From NCBI GenBank assembly GCA_937922085.1, contig CAKZVD010000023.1, positions 1 to 43,482 on the forward strand: a DNA stretch of 43,482 nucleotides, given 5' to 3'. This stretch comes from an uncultured Tenacibaculum sp. Its GTDB lineage: Bacteria; Bacteroidota; Bacteroidia; Flavobacteriales; Flavobacteriaceae. How positions within the stretch are numbered: position 1 is the first letter of the stretch; each line of letters starts with the position of its first letter. Below the pieces are notes generated by a model. That model was not told the DNA's origin, did not search any database, and saw nothing but the letters and a program-made list of their open reading frames with translations. Both the position numbers and the translations under genes were made by a program. Shown here piece after piece: positions 1 to 6,729 of this stretch.

Positions 1-140
1 TTATACGAGGAAGTAACGTACCTAAGTAAAGCAAGTGGCAAGGTTGTTTGGAGTGATCTAAGAACTGAAGTAAGCCAGACTGCGAGGTTGGTTCTGAGGA
101 ACACGAACTGGATATGAGGCTGTAAGGTTGGATAAGTAGG
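1..140 (+). mobile_element. Group II intron 5' portion (domain I-like RNA), truncated by window edge
   Basis: No open frame is visible. The purine-rich, GNRA-rich sequence around 95-130 (gaggaacacgaactggatat and following) resembles the distal domain I region of bacterial group II introns. The conserved GUGYG 5' end is not in the window, so the intron starts before base 1. The assignment rests mainly on the unmistakable domain V/VI and maturase tail on the same strand at 2526-2834. The two halves are separated by a 2.2-kb block flanked by direct repeats. Confidence is lower than for the 3' half because domain I is poorly conserved in sequence. Confidence 0.5.
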
Positions 141-267
141 CCCCGCTAGTGCTCGAATCCCTTCGAGTACCATTTATAAATAATTTGTTGGGTCTATAAT
201 AAAATTAAAAAGCTCCCTGAGCATACTCATACTTATCACCCGAAAGGATTCGGGCGCTAGCAGAGGG
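141..267. repeat. 127-bp paired-hairpin direct repeat, copy A (REP/BIME-like)
   Basis: Copy A differs from copy B (2354-2480) by a single base by eye. Each end carries a hairpin: CTCGAA/TTCGAG near the left end and CCCGAA/TTCGGG near the right end. The two ends are inverted versions of each other, differing mainly by transitions, and one change (T-A to C-G) keeps the stem paired. This is the layout of a bacterial interspersed mosaic element, two REP palindromes head to head, or of a small element with subterminal hairpins. It supplies the last 20 codons of the truncated lipoprotein gene at 205-456. Confidence 0.85.
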
Positions 268-456
268 TAATTCTGTTGATTTTATTAATTCTGAAAGAAA
301 TTCCTTTTCAAAACCATTTTTCATTTGAATTTCAGTTCCAGGAAATCCTTTATAAACTTCTATTCGTTCGATTTCATCAGAATTCAATATCAATGTTTTT
401 TTTACTGCACAAGAAACTGTAATAATTAATATTAAAATATAAAATATGTTCTTCAT
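205..456 (-). pseudogene. Small lipoprotein gene truncated by repeat copy A
   Basis: An 83-residue open frame starts with a lipoprotein signal peptide: MKN, a hydrophobic stretch of isoleucine, leucine and valine, then the lipobox TVSC with Cys16. The product would be lipid-anchored in the cell envelope. Residues after about 63 (PSASARILSGDKYEYAQGAF) are encoded inside the 127-bp repeat at 141-267, so the native C-terminus has been replaced. No family is recognisable in the remaining 45 or so mature residues. Whether the shortened protein is made is unknown. It lies downstream of nothing obvious on its own strand, and the 5' flank carries a dyad element (479-551) also found upstream of the SUKH gene at 5910-6473. 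Confidence 0.6.
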
Positions 457-478
457 TTTTTCTATTGTGACTATTGGT

Positions 479-551
479 TCGGCTATGATTAGTACAAAAT
501 TAAATTTGCATTTAATTTTAGATTAAGCCCTGAACCAAAACTTTTTATTTT
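479..551. repeat. 73-bp dyad element, copy 1
   Basis: Aligns without gaps to 6497-6569, about three quarters identical by eye, with conserved TCGGCTAT and CCAAAACTTTTTATTTT at the ends. The arms form an imperfect dyad (GGTTCGG...CTGAACC outside). It lies immediately upstream of the truncated lipoprotein start codon, as copy 2 lies upstream of the SUKH gene. Its left edge in minus-strand sense is next to the serine hydrolase stop codon. Confidence 0.65.
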
Positions 552-2232
552 AATTATAGTTTTTGTTAGTATCAGTTATTTTTTTAAACATCAAATTTAT
601 AACTCTTCCTGAATCTAACTCTAAACCATAAATCAGGCTATTTTTTCTTTGAAACCTTACTAAACCTCGATTAGTTGAAAATTCATCTATATCATTAATA
701 GTAGATTTAATGGTTGATTTTTTATTATCAATTCTAAGAACCAAAGTTTGGTTTTCTATTTCAAAACTATAATTCACATCTAATTCTTTACTGTAATAAA
801 CGCCTAAATAGTCTTTTAAATTAATTCTAGTAATGTCAATTTCCTTTTTTCTTGTTGTGGTTATTGTCTTTCTACTACCTTCCATAACTTTAAGTGTCTG
901 TGTGAAACCATTTTCTAAATTAGAAAATGAAAAACTCACATATTCATTTCCTGATATTTGAAATATATTGTTACTTAATCTCTTAAGATCATGATTTGAT
1001 TTATCCCAACGTTGAAACAATTTTAAAGAGTCGTTCTTAATAAAGAACTTAGCAATAAAACCTGGGCTTAATTCATAATCACCTGATAATTGACTTAGTT
1101 TAAATTTACCTTCTGGATTATCAATCTTATTTTTTTTATCTCTCTTAAAAATGTTTTCAGTAAATTTATCTTTCAACAATATATCAGCGATTTTATAAGC
1201 TATACTTGATGGATTGATATCGTCTCTGTTGGCAAATATTGCTATCGATAATTTTTGATCTGGAAAGCGTAATAATTCTGCTCTAAAACCAACGAAGCCC
1301 CCTCCATGTGTGATAGTTTTTAACCCTTTATATTTACTTATCCTTAATCCAGAAGCATAGTCAATAATTTTACCATTATTTAATATGCCTTGTTCGGTCA
1401 TCATACTCCAAAAATGTCTACTCAAAGTCTTAGATTTATAATAAGAGTCATCCCATTTTTTTATATCATTAATGGTAGTAAATATACCTCCATCACCAAT
1501 CATATCTAAAGTTGTCATGCTAATTTTATAATTAGCGTTATTATCTAGAACATATCCAGACGCTCTATTTTTCACTATTTGTGTATGGTCATTATGAAAA
1601 TGTGTATTGTCCATTCCAAGGGGGGTAAATATTTCTTTTTTTGCAAATTCAGCCATGTTTATCCCTGCTATCTTTTTTACAATTTGACCAAGAAGCCAAT
1701 AACCAGAATTACTGTATAAATATTCTTCCCCAGGAACAAAGTTTAAATAAGATTGATTTACTAACCATTTCATAACATTGTCATCAGTGTAATAGTCATC
1801 ATCATTTAATCCTTTTAAATAAGCAATTTGTAAGTAATCTCTAATACCACTCGTATGATTTAGTAAATGTCTAATTTTAATTTTTTTAGCATATTCGGGA
1901 AATTCTGGGAATATTTTTTTCAAATTGTTATCAAGACTTAATTTATCTTTTTCTACAAGAAGTAAAATACATGCAGCTGTAAATTGCTTGGAAGTTGATG
2001 CAATCCTAAATACTGAAGATTCTGAGTTTGGAATATTATATTCCATATTGGCTAATCCATAACCTTTAGTATAAATTAATTTATGATCTTTTATAATACC
2101 CATGGAACAACCTGGTGCATATTTATTATTCCATTTGGAAAAAACACTATCTATTTCCTGACTTTCTTTTATCTGTCCAAAAGAATATATTGAAAAAAAT
2201 AAAAGAAATAATAATAAAAAATATTTTTTCAT
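550..2232 (-). CDS. Secreted serine hydrolase, beta-lactamase/PBP4* family with C-terminal extension
   Basis: The start at 2232 (MKKYFLLLFLLFF...) gives a 560-residue protein with a clean signal peptide ending near SFGQ (residue 20). The longer frame to 2295 would bury that signal. Class C beta-lactamase/penicillin-binding-protein motifs are complete: the nucleophile motif S79-T-S-K82, the YSN triad at 173-175 and HGG at 309-311 in place of KTG. The catalytic domain covers roughly residues 25-365. About 190 further residues form a beta-rich C-terminal domain of the kind often fused to D-aminopeptidase/esterase-type members. The protein probably acts in the periplasm or outside the cell on D-amino-acid peptides or esters. 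Family membership does not show that it confers beta-lactam resistance. The gene sits between the two 127-bp repeats. Confidence 0.9.
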   Translation of the reverse strand: MKKYFLLLFLLFFSIYSFGQIKESQEIDSVFSKWNNKYAPGCSMGIIKDHKLIYTKGYGLANMEYNIPNSESSVFRIASTSKQFTAACILLLVEKDKLSLDNNLKKIFPEFPEYAKKIKIRHLLNHTSGIRDYLQIAYLKGLNDDDYYTDDNVMKWLVNQSYLNFVPGEEYLYSNSGYWLLGQIVKKIAGINMAEFAKKEIFTPLGMDNTHFHNDHTQIVKNRASGYVLDNNANYKISMTTLDMIGDGGIFTTINDIKKWDDSYYKSKTLSRHFWSMMTEQGILNNGKIIDYASGLRISKYKGLKTITHGGGFVGFRAELLRFPDQKLSIAIFANRDDINPSSIAYKIADILLKDKFTENIFKRDKKNKIDNPEGKFKLSQLSGDYELSPGFIAKFFIKNDSLKLFQRWDKSNHDLKRLSNNIFQISGNEYVSFSFSNLENGFTQTLKVMEGSRKTITTTRKKEIDITRINLKDYLGVYYSKELDVNYSFEIENQTLVLRIDNKKSTIKSTINDIDEFSTNRGLVRFQRKNSLIYGLELDSGRVINLMFKKITDTNKNYN

Positions 2233-2353
2233 AGCTGTATGTTTTTTTAGGGGTACCAAAGTGTTTGTGTATGTTTGATTGCGTTGTAAAATCACTAAAT
2301 TTAGTAAATAAAACTAGCAAAAGGAGTCATCTGAAGGATTATTTTGAAGTAAC

Positions 2354-2480
2354 CCCCGCTAGTGCTCGAATCCCTTCGAGTACCATTTATAAATAATTTG
2401 TTTGGTCTATAATAAAATTAAAAAGCTCCCTGAGCATACTCATACTTATCACCCGAAAGGATTCGGGCGCTAGCAGAGGG
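2354..2480. repeat. 127-bp paired-hairpin direct repeat, copy B
   Basis: Same orientation as copy A (141-267), with one substitution near the middle (ttgttggg versus ttgtttgg). Together the copies bound a 2,086-bp block that interrupts the group II intron. The left hairpin is around 2365-2381, and the right hairpin is CCCGAA/TTCGGG around 2452-2467. Confidence 0.85.
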
Positions 2481-2525
2481 GCAATACTGCTAAGCCCCAA
2501 AATTAGAGGCTGGATAAATTACTGA

Positions 2526-2714
2526 GGAAAAATTAAAAACAACGCTCTTAAACCTGTTTTTTATTATCTCCATCATCGGATAATTAAATGGATATTGAAC
2601 AAGTATAAACGCTTTAAAAGAAGTAGAGTCTTAGCTGTAAAATGGCTAAGAGGTATAACTATAGATTATCCAAACCTGTTTTATCATTGGGTATTAGGTT
2701 ATCAGTTAACCTAA
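2526..2714 (+). pseudogene. Group II intron reverse transcriptase/maturase, C-terminal remnant
   Basis: The frame between stops at 2523 and 2712 reads, in part, IIKWILNKYKRFKRS, AVKWLRG and PNLFYHWVLGYQ. These match the group II intron maturase-specific (GIIM) tail: tryptophan, then KYKRF, then A-WL, then P-LF-HW. All reverse transcriptase motifs, including the YADD box, are missing. The intron therefore cannot encode its own reverse transcriptase here. The remnant leads directly into domain V at 2735, as expected of intron layout. Confidence 0.88.
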
Positions 2715-2734
2715 AGGAATTAACAGCATAATAA

Positions 2735-2834
2735 GAGCCGTATGAATTGAGAGGTTCACAGCCTGTCCCGTACCTGATACGGGATACGGTTCAGTGAGAG
2801 GTTTAGGGGTGAAATTCCCCTTTACCTACTCGAC
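2735..2834 (+). ncRNA. Group II intron domains V and VI, 3' splice end; domain V carries an insertion
   Basis: Domain V is recognisable. The lower strand GAGCCGTA (2735-2742) pairs with TACGGTTC (2785-2792), and the upper stem TGAATT/GGTTCA (2743-2748, 2753-2758) closes a GAGA tetraloop. Canonical domain V has 34 nt with a 2-nt bulge on the 3' side. Here that bulge is 26 nt (2759-2784) and contains a perfect hairpin, CCCGTA-cctga-TACGGG (2767-2783). Domain VI follows at 2793-2834 with stems GAGAGGT...ACCTACTC and AGGGG...CCCCT. The intron ends at CTACTCGAC, where C2834 is also the last base of the ariB-like stop codon on the other strand. Confidence 0.88.
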
Positions 2835-3724
2835 TAGGCACAGTTTTTTATGTATTCAATTAAACATTCTGGTGTTTCTGAATATTGACTTAATTGCGTA
2901 AGAATAAGAGATTTGTCAATGTTAAATGTTGTCTTTTTTTTCAATATGTTTTTATTTTTATTGCAATCTTCTATTAAATATTTTAAAAAGATAATTAAAA
3001 ATTCAATTTCATATTTTCCCCGATGTTTTTTTGTTGGTGGTATAGTATAAAAATCTTTCATACTTTCTTTAATTTCATTTTCATTAATTTCTATAGCATC
3101 AGGAAATTTTTCTTTGATTTTAGTTAAATTATAATCAGATTTTATTTCTCCTATCTTAATGGTTACAAAATCTTTAGGGAATTTGTCATTTAAAGATATA
3201 TTCAATTGTAAATTATTTAAACGAGCCTTTTCTTTTGCTGTTGAATACCAAACATTGAATAAAGATGTTGCTCTATGATGTTCTTTTTGATTTTCATTGA
3301 ACAAGTCAATAATCTCTGTAAATTCTGAGTCTGTTTCTTTAAGCATAAACTCATTTTTAAGAATTCTTTTAAGCACAGTTTGTGTACAATATAAGTTTTC
3401 AATAGAGTAGCAAGGTGTATTGTAAATATCATTTTCATAAATCTCCTCGTCAAAATCTTTATCTATAAAAAATGCAGTTTTAAAATCTGGATATTTATTA
3501 TTAATTGATTCATATGTATGAATTACAGATTTTTTATTACCACAAATAATTGGATGATGATTCTCTCCAAAATTCGCATTGATTCTGGGAAAGTAATAAT
3601 GAGAATCTTTACCTTCATAGAAACAGAATAAGTCTGTTTTATATTCTCTATGTAATAATACAAATCTGTGAAAAGCGACAACTGATGAGTTTCTGCTTTT
3701 TTTGAGTAAGTCTTCTGGTTTCAT
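2834..3724 (-). CDS. ariB: DUF4435 (TOPRIM-like) protein, AriB-like effector of a PARIS-type defence pair
   Basis: This is a 296-residue protein. The DUF4435 signatures are in order: FYEGKDS with acidic E37 after the first strand, FIDKDFD with D88 and D90, and CYSIENLY with E109. These match the acidic residues of a TOPRIM-like metal site. In PARIS (AriA ATPase plus AriB), AriB is the toxic nuclease released when the ATPase senses a phage trigger, reported to act on tRNA. Length (about 300) and gene order match the two-gene form. The start codon is 3 nt after the stop of the ATPase gene, so the two are almost certainly co-transcribed and translationally coupled. The 3' end abuts the group II intron end exactly, but the length suggests the protein is complete. 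Domain and context are clear; the PARIS label is an inference. Confidence 0.8.
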   Translation of the reverse strand: MKPEDLLKKSRNSSVVAFHRFVLLHREYKTDLFCFYEGKDSHYYFPRINANFGENHHPIICGNKKSVIHTYESINNKYPDFKTAFFIDKDFDEEIYENDIYNTPCYSIENLYCTQTVLKRILKNEFMLKETDSEFTEIIDLFNENQKEHHRATSLFNVWYSTAKEKARLNNLQLNISLNDKFPKDFVTIKIGEIKSDYNLTKIKEKFPDAIEINENEIKESMKDFYTIPPTKKHRGKYEIEFLIIFLKYLIEDCNKNKNILKKKTTFNIDKSLILTQLSQYSETPECLIEYIKNCA

Positions 3725-3727
3725 CTA

Positions 3728-5107
3728 TTAAAAACTAGTATAATCAGTTAAACCATAAGCATATTCTCTCATTGAGTTATCGTAAATAAATGGTGAATGA
3801 GTAACACTAAAAATGAAATTACATTTTTCAGATTTTACAATATCTGGTAATAGTTTTTGTTGCCAATCTATTGATAAAGATAATTCTGGTTCATCAAATA
3901 ATACAATAAAAGATTTATTTAAGTCTAAATATATTTTAGAAAATAGAGATACAATTTGTTTTTCTCCTGAAGATAGTTGTTCTAGTTTGATTATATCTGA
4001 AGATTTTTCTCTTATAATTTCTAATTTAATTGAACTTTCGTTGTATTTAAAGTTTTTAAGATTTAGATACCTATTACAAGTATCAGCAAAGTTTTTTATT
4101 GCTAAATCTAAAATTTCTTGTTGATTATATAAATCAATAAGTTTATCAATAAAGTATAAAAGTCCTTTATTTGTTCTACTTCCAGAATTTACATATTGAA
4201 TAATATTTAATTTGTCTTCTTCAGAAATTGATTTACCAACTCTGTCTAAAATTATTTGTAGTTTGTTTTTATCTACTTGATTTTTAAATTTATAGTTAGG
4301 GAATTCTTTAGATAATTGGCTAAGTAAATCTCCAGATATTTTTGAAAAACCTACTAAAGATTTTTGGCGAATTTCATCTGTTAAACTATCTATTTTTTGT
4401 CTAACATCTTGCATTCCAAACTGAATTACATCGTCATATTCATCGTTAGAACTCTCAAACTCATCCTCATCGAAAAACGGACTGTCATAATATTCGTGTT
4501 TAGATTTTAATTGCTTTTTTAAATTTTCAAGTTGTGATTCAATACGTCTAAAAGTAGGAAAGTACAATATTTTACTCTGAATGTTTTTATCAAGAGTATC
4601 AATTACTTTTTGAAAATTAATTGATTCTGTTTCTCCAATAAATTTAATGATATTATCATAAATAAATTTTGTAGGCGCATTAACTTTTACGTTTATTTTA
4701 TTAAGAATTTCTACCACAAGGAACCGTTTCTTTTGTTCGGCAAGTTTTTTGTTGTTTATGGCTTCTTTTAACGTTTTAATGTCATTTTTAGTCAACTCAT
4801 TTTTAAGTATGTTATAAAATCCACCGCTTTGAAATTTTGCAGGTCTATCCACAAAAAATTCTAAATCATTTTTTGAAAATGAGATTTTATTCTTATTTGA
4901 AAAATGTAACTCAATATCCTCAAAAACTATAGAGTTTAATTTCTTAAATTTTTTATCTAAAAGGTAATATAAACAATTTAGGACAGTAGTTTTTCCTAGT
5001 CCATTTTCTCCAACAACGATTTTAAATCTGCTATCAAAATCTATGTTAATATTCTGGTAACCAAATAATTTGGTTATTTTAAATCTTGTAATTCTGTTCT
5101 TTGTCAT
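3728..5107 (-). CDS. ariA: ABC/SMC-type AAA ATPase, AriA-like sensor of a PARIS-type defence pair
   Basis: A 459-residue RecF/SMC-like ATPase of the AAA_15/AAA_21 group. Visible motifs are Walker A GENGLGKT (33-40), ABC signature LSSGEK (378-383), Walker B FIVLFDE (400-406) with catalytic E406, and the H-loop THSP with H437. The central 150-350 region is helical with charged stretches, including an acidic run near 210-222. In PARIS, AriA oligomerises, holds AriB, and senses phage anti-restriction proteins such as Ocr; that is family knowledge. Here the support is the direct pairing with a DUF4435 gene 3 nt downstream, and sizes close to the known proteins. OLD/Gabija and Septu ATPases are less likely: no TOPRIM domain is fused, and no HNH or UvrD partner is present. 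A 12-bp hairpin lies 27 bp upstream of the start. Confidence 0.82.
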   Translation of the reverse strand: MTKNRITRFKITKLFGYQNINIDFDSRFKIVVGENGLGKTTVLNCLYYLLDKKFKKLNSIVFEDIELHFSNKNKISFSKNDLEFFVDRPAKFQSGGFYNILKNELTKNDIKTLKEAINNKKLAEQKKRFLVVEILNKINVKVNAPTKFIYDNIIKFIGETESINFQKVIDTLDKNIQSKILYFPTFRRIESQLENLKKQLKSKHEYYDSPFFDEDEFESSNDEYDDVIQFGMQDVRQKIDSLTDEIRQKSLVGFSKISGDLLSQLSKEFPNYKFKNQVDKNKLQIILDRVGKSISEEDKLNIIQYVNSGSRTNKGLLYFIDKLIDLYNQQEILDLAIKNFADTCNRYLNLKNFKYNESSIKLEIIREKSSDIIKLEQLSSGEKQIVSLFSKIYLDLNKSFIVLFDEPELSLSIDWQQKLLPDIVKSEKCNFIFSVTHSPFIYDNSMREYAYGLTDYTSF

Positions 5108-5123
5108 ATTTTTTTCAAATTGT

Positions 5124-5161
5124 GCCTAACAACTGTATAAATGTACTATTACATTTATACA
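5124..5161 (-). promoter_or_regulatory. Perfect 12-bp hairpin plus GTTAGGC box upstream of ariA-like gene
   Basis: Arms TGTATAAATGTA (5134-5145) and TACATTTATACA (5150-5161) flank a 4-nt loop. On the gene strand the hairpin is followed by GTTGTTAGGC (5124-5133) and then, 16 nt later, the ATG at 5107. GTTAGGC fits the integron crossover consensus GTTRRRY. The dyad could instead be an operator for the toxic pair. The NTR-like gene has a hairpin of the same geometry in the same place. Confidence 0.6.
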
Positions 5162-5468
5162 ACCAAATAATGGTATAAAGTGTACCTTTTATATTATTTA
5201 AAATAATTTTTTATGTGAGAAAATAATAAAGGAATAGGAGGTTTAGTCACTTATTTCTTAATCTTTTTTTCGAGCTTAAATTTATAAAATAATAATAGAG
5301 GCACAATGTTTTTATTATATAATTTTTATAAAATAGTATCATTTTGTTATATTATTTTAATGTTTTGAAAAAATAAACTACGGATAATACCTCTTTATTT
5401 TTGTTAAATATTTTGTACAATTTTCAAACAAAACTTTTTAGAAGTGTACAAGGGTGTACCCTCGTATT

Positions 5469-5491
5469 CCGCTAGTTTTCAAAACTAGTGG
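5469..5491. repeat. REP-like palindrome
   Basis: CCGCTAGTTTT and AAAACTAGTGG are inverted copies around a single C, with one G-T mismatch. It starts with the same CCGCTAGT as the 127-bp repeats. A related palindrome follows about 100 bp later. Confidence 0.7.
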
Positions 5492-5584
5492 TGCACTCAA
5501 ATTAACTAACTTTTTTAGCTAAACTTAAAACTATAGTATTATGGTTAAATGTATCTAATTAGTGTTGTTGCTTACTCTTACCCA

Positions 5585-5606
5585 CTACTAGTTGAAAACT
5601 AGCAGT
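5585..5606. repeat. REP-like palindrome
   Basis: CTAGTT (5588-5593) and AACTAG (5597-5602) pair around GAA, extended outside by CTA/TAG with small mismatches. Core sequence resembles the palindrome at 5469-5491, in roughly inverted arrangement. Confidence 0.6.
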
Positions 5607-5631
5607 AGCACTAAACTATAACGTAACGGGG

Positions 5632-5650
5632 GAATTTCCGTAGGAAATTC
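5632..5650. repeat. Perfect 8-bp stem hairpin
   Basis: GAATTTCC (5632-5639) and GGAAATTC (5643-5650) pair perfectly around GTA. It belongs to the same cluster of palindromes upstream of the defence pair. There is no T-tract next to it, so it is not a standard terminator. Confidence 0.7.
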
Positions 5651-5909
5651 AGATGTAGCAAACGAGCAACGACCTTAAATTGTATTTAAAATTTATAAAA
5701 AAGACTATAAAAAGTAAGGCTAAGACCATAAATGCATTGTCTTTAATAAAATGGATGTTCATATTCTTTATATATTATTTTTTAAGCCACTATAAATTAA
5801 AAACAGTTTATAATTACTAAAAAAACAAGCCTCTTAAAAAGGGGGATTTAAAGTTGTTTTTTGTGAAATTATGGGGTTGTGCAACGGTTATCATTGTTGG
5901 TAGTAGTTT

Positions 5910-6473
5910 TTATTCAGCGTTTAATTCAAACAATAAGTCTTTAATCATTATTTCAAAATTCAGATATAATTCTTCGTTTGGCACTGGTTCATCGTATAGA
6001 GTCTCGTGGTCAAATCTAACAATTGGACAGTCATTGTTTTTCATTCGGTTAGAATCAAAACAGACAATTCCCCAATCGCTATAATCTGCAAAAGGAATAA
6101 AACCTTTTTTGATAAGTTCATCAGGTTCCCAATATTCAAAGTATTGTTCTAACAAATCATTTTTCCAATCTCTTATACAATGCTTAAAGAAAGTAATTTC
6201 TTCAATATTTTCTAATTCATAGAAATGTTTATATTTTAAAAAATCCTTGTAAATTTTTGGGTATTTTAATCCTATTTTATCCTCTAATTCAGTTAGATCT
6301 TTATCAGTTACTATGCTGGGAATTGCTTTCCACGGAATCCAATCATCTTTCTGATTAACGCTTTTATCAATCATCTCATTTGGCATATTTAGGTTCGGTC
6401 GGAACATTAAATTTTCCTGTTTTAGACTTATCAACGATTTGTTTACGTATTCAAATATTTCTTTTTTGCTCAT
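5910..6473 (-). CDS. SMI1/KNR4 (SUKH) family protein
   Basis: A 187-residue cytoplasmic protein. The SUKH-1 pattern is visible: I-P-S-I-x4-L-x2-LE-x-K-I-G-L-x-YP-x-x-Y-x-D-FL around residues 50-80, an aromatic and acidic middle, and then FIPFADYSDWGIVCFDS with a following FDHE segment near 140-155. SUKH proteins are best known as immunity proteins for contact-dependent and secreted polymorphic toxins, and they also occur as stand-alone regulators. No toxin gene is adjacent here, so this may be an orphan immunity gene or cassette passenger. It is preceded by the 73-bp dyad element (6497-6569) and by AGTTGGCAGTAAG just before the start. A second SUKH protein of different type is encoded at 26987-27664. 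Confidence 0.82.
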   Translation of the reverse strand: MSKKEIFEYVNKSLISLKQENLMFRPNLNMPNEMIDKSVNQKDDWIPWKAIPSIVTDKDLTELEDKIGLKYPKIYKDFLKYKHFYELENIEEITFFKHCIRDWKNDLLEQYFEYWEPDELIKKGFIPFADYSDWGIVCFDSNRMKNNDCPIVRFDHETLYDEPVPNEELYLNFEIMIKDLLFELNAE

Positions 6474-6496
6474 TTTTTTTACTTACTGCCAACTGC

Positions 6497-6569
6497 TCGG
6501 CTATTGTTAGTACGGGACTAAAAATACACTTAATTTCGGACTAAGCGATTAGCCAAAACTTTTTATTTT
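6497..6569. repeat. 73-bp dyad element, copy 2
   Basis: Matches 479-551 without gaps, about 55 of 73 positions by eye. The arms GGCTA(TTG)TTAGT and ACTAAGCGATTAGCC form an imperfect dyad, and an internal pair (CGGGACTAA and the TTAATTTCGG area) is weaker. It lies about 24 bp upstream of the SUKH start codon. The mix of variable interior, conserved ends and dyad form recalls a recombination site, but no integrase is present in the window. Confidence 0.65.
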
Positions 6570-6729
6570 GTTTTATCTTTTTCTGTTCTAAAGCCAAATC
6601 AAAAGATTTGGCGAACTTTATGAAATTACACTAAACTTTGAATTAAGCACCAAAACCCGTATTAATTATAGCCATTGTAGCTGTTTCGCAACTCTACAAT
6701 TGATTAAAAATGGCTACTTTATCAAGTTT

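Larger units (their letters stand above)
5108..5909. other. Gene-free, palindrome-rich intergenic region upstream of the ariA-like gene
   Basis: About 800 bp with no convincing coding frame. From left to right it holds a hairpin next to the ariA-like start (5134-5161), an AT-rich stretch, then a cluster of three GC-richer palindromes (5469-5491, 5585-5606, 5632-5650) in about 180 bp, then more AT-rich sequence. The palindromes share the CCGCTAGT-type start and CTAG core with the 127-bp repeats at 141 and 2354, which suggests one REP-like family. A short plus-strand frame over 5854-6084 is antisense to the SUKH gene and is not believed. Confidence 0.7.

Noticed and set aside
550..2232. Antibiotic-resistance beta-lactamase
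   Set aside because: The motifs place it in the broader class C/PBP4* family with HGG and a large C-terminal domain. Resistance cannot be claimed from family membership.
3728..5107. Gabija, Septu or OLD-type system
   Set aside because: Gabija needs a fused TOPRIM and a UvrD helicase partner; Septu needs an HNH partner. The partner here is DUF4435.
5124..5161. Simple terminator
   Set aside because: The hairpin lies just before a start codon, the T-tract is missing, and the box following it matches other island genes. It is more likely a site or operator.
5854..6084. Plus-strand frame of 76 codons
   Set aside because: Mostly antisense to the SUKH gene, with no recognisable family and poor composition.
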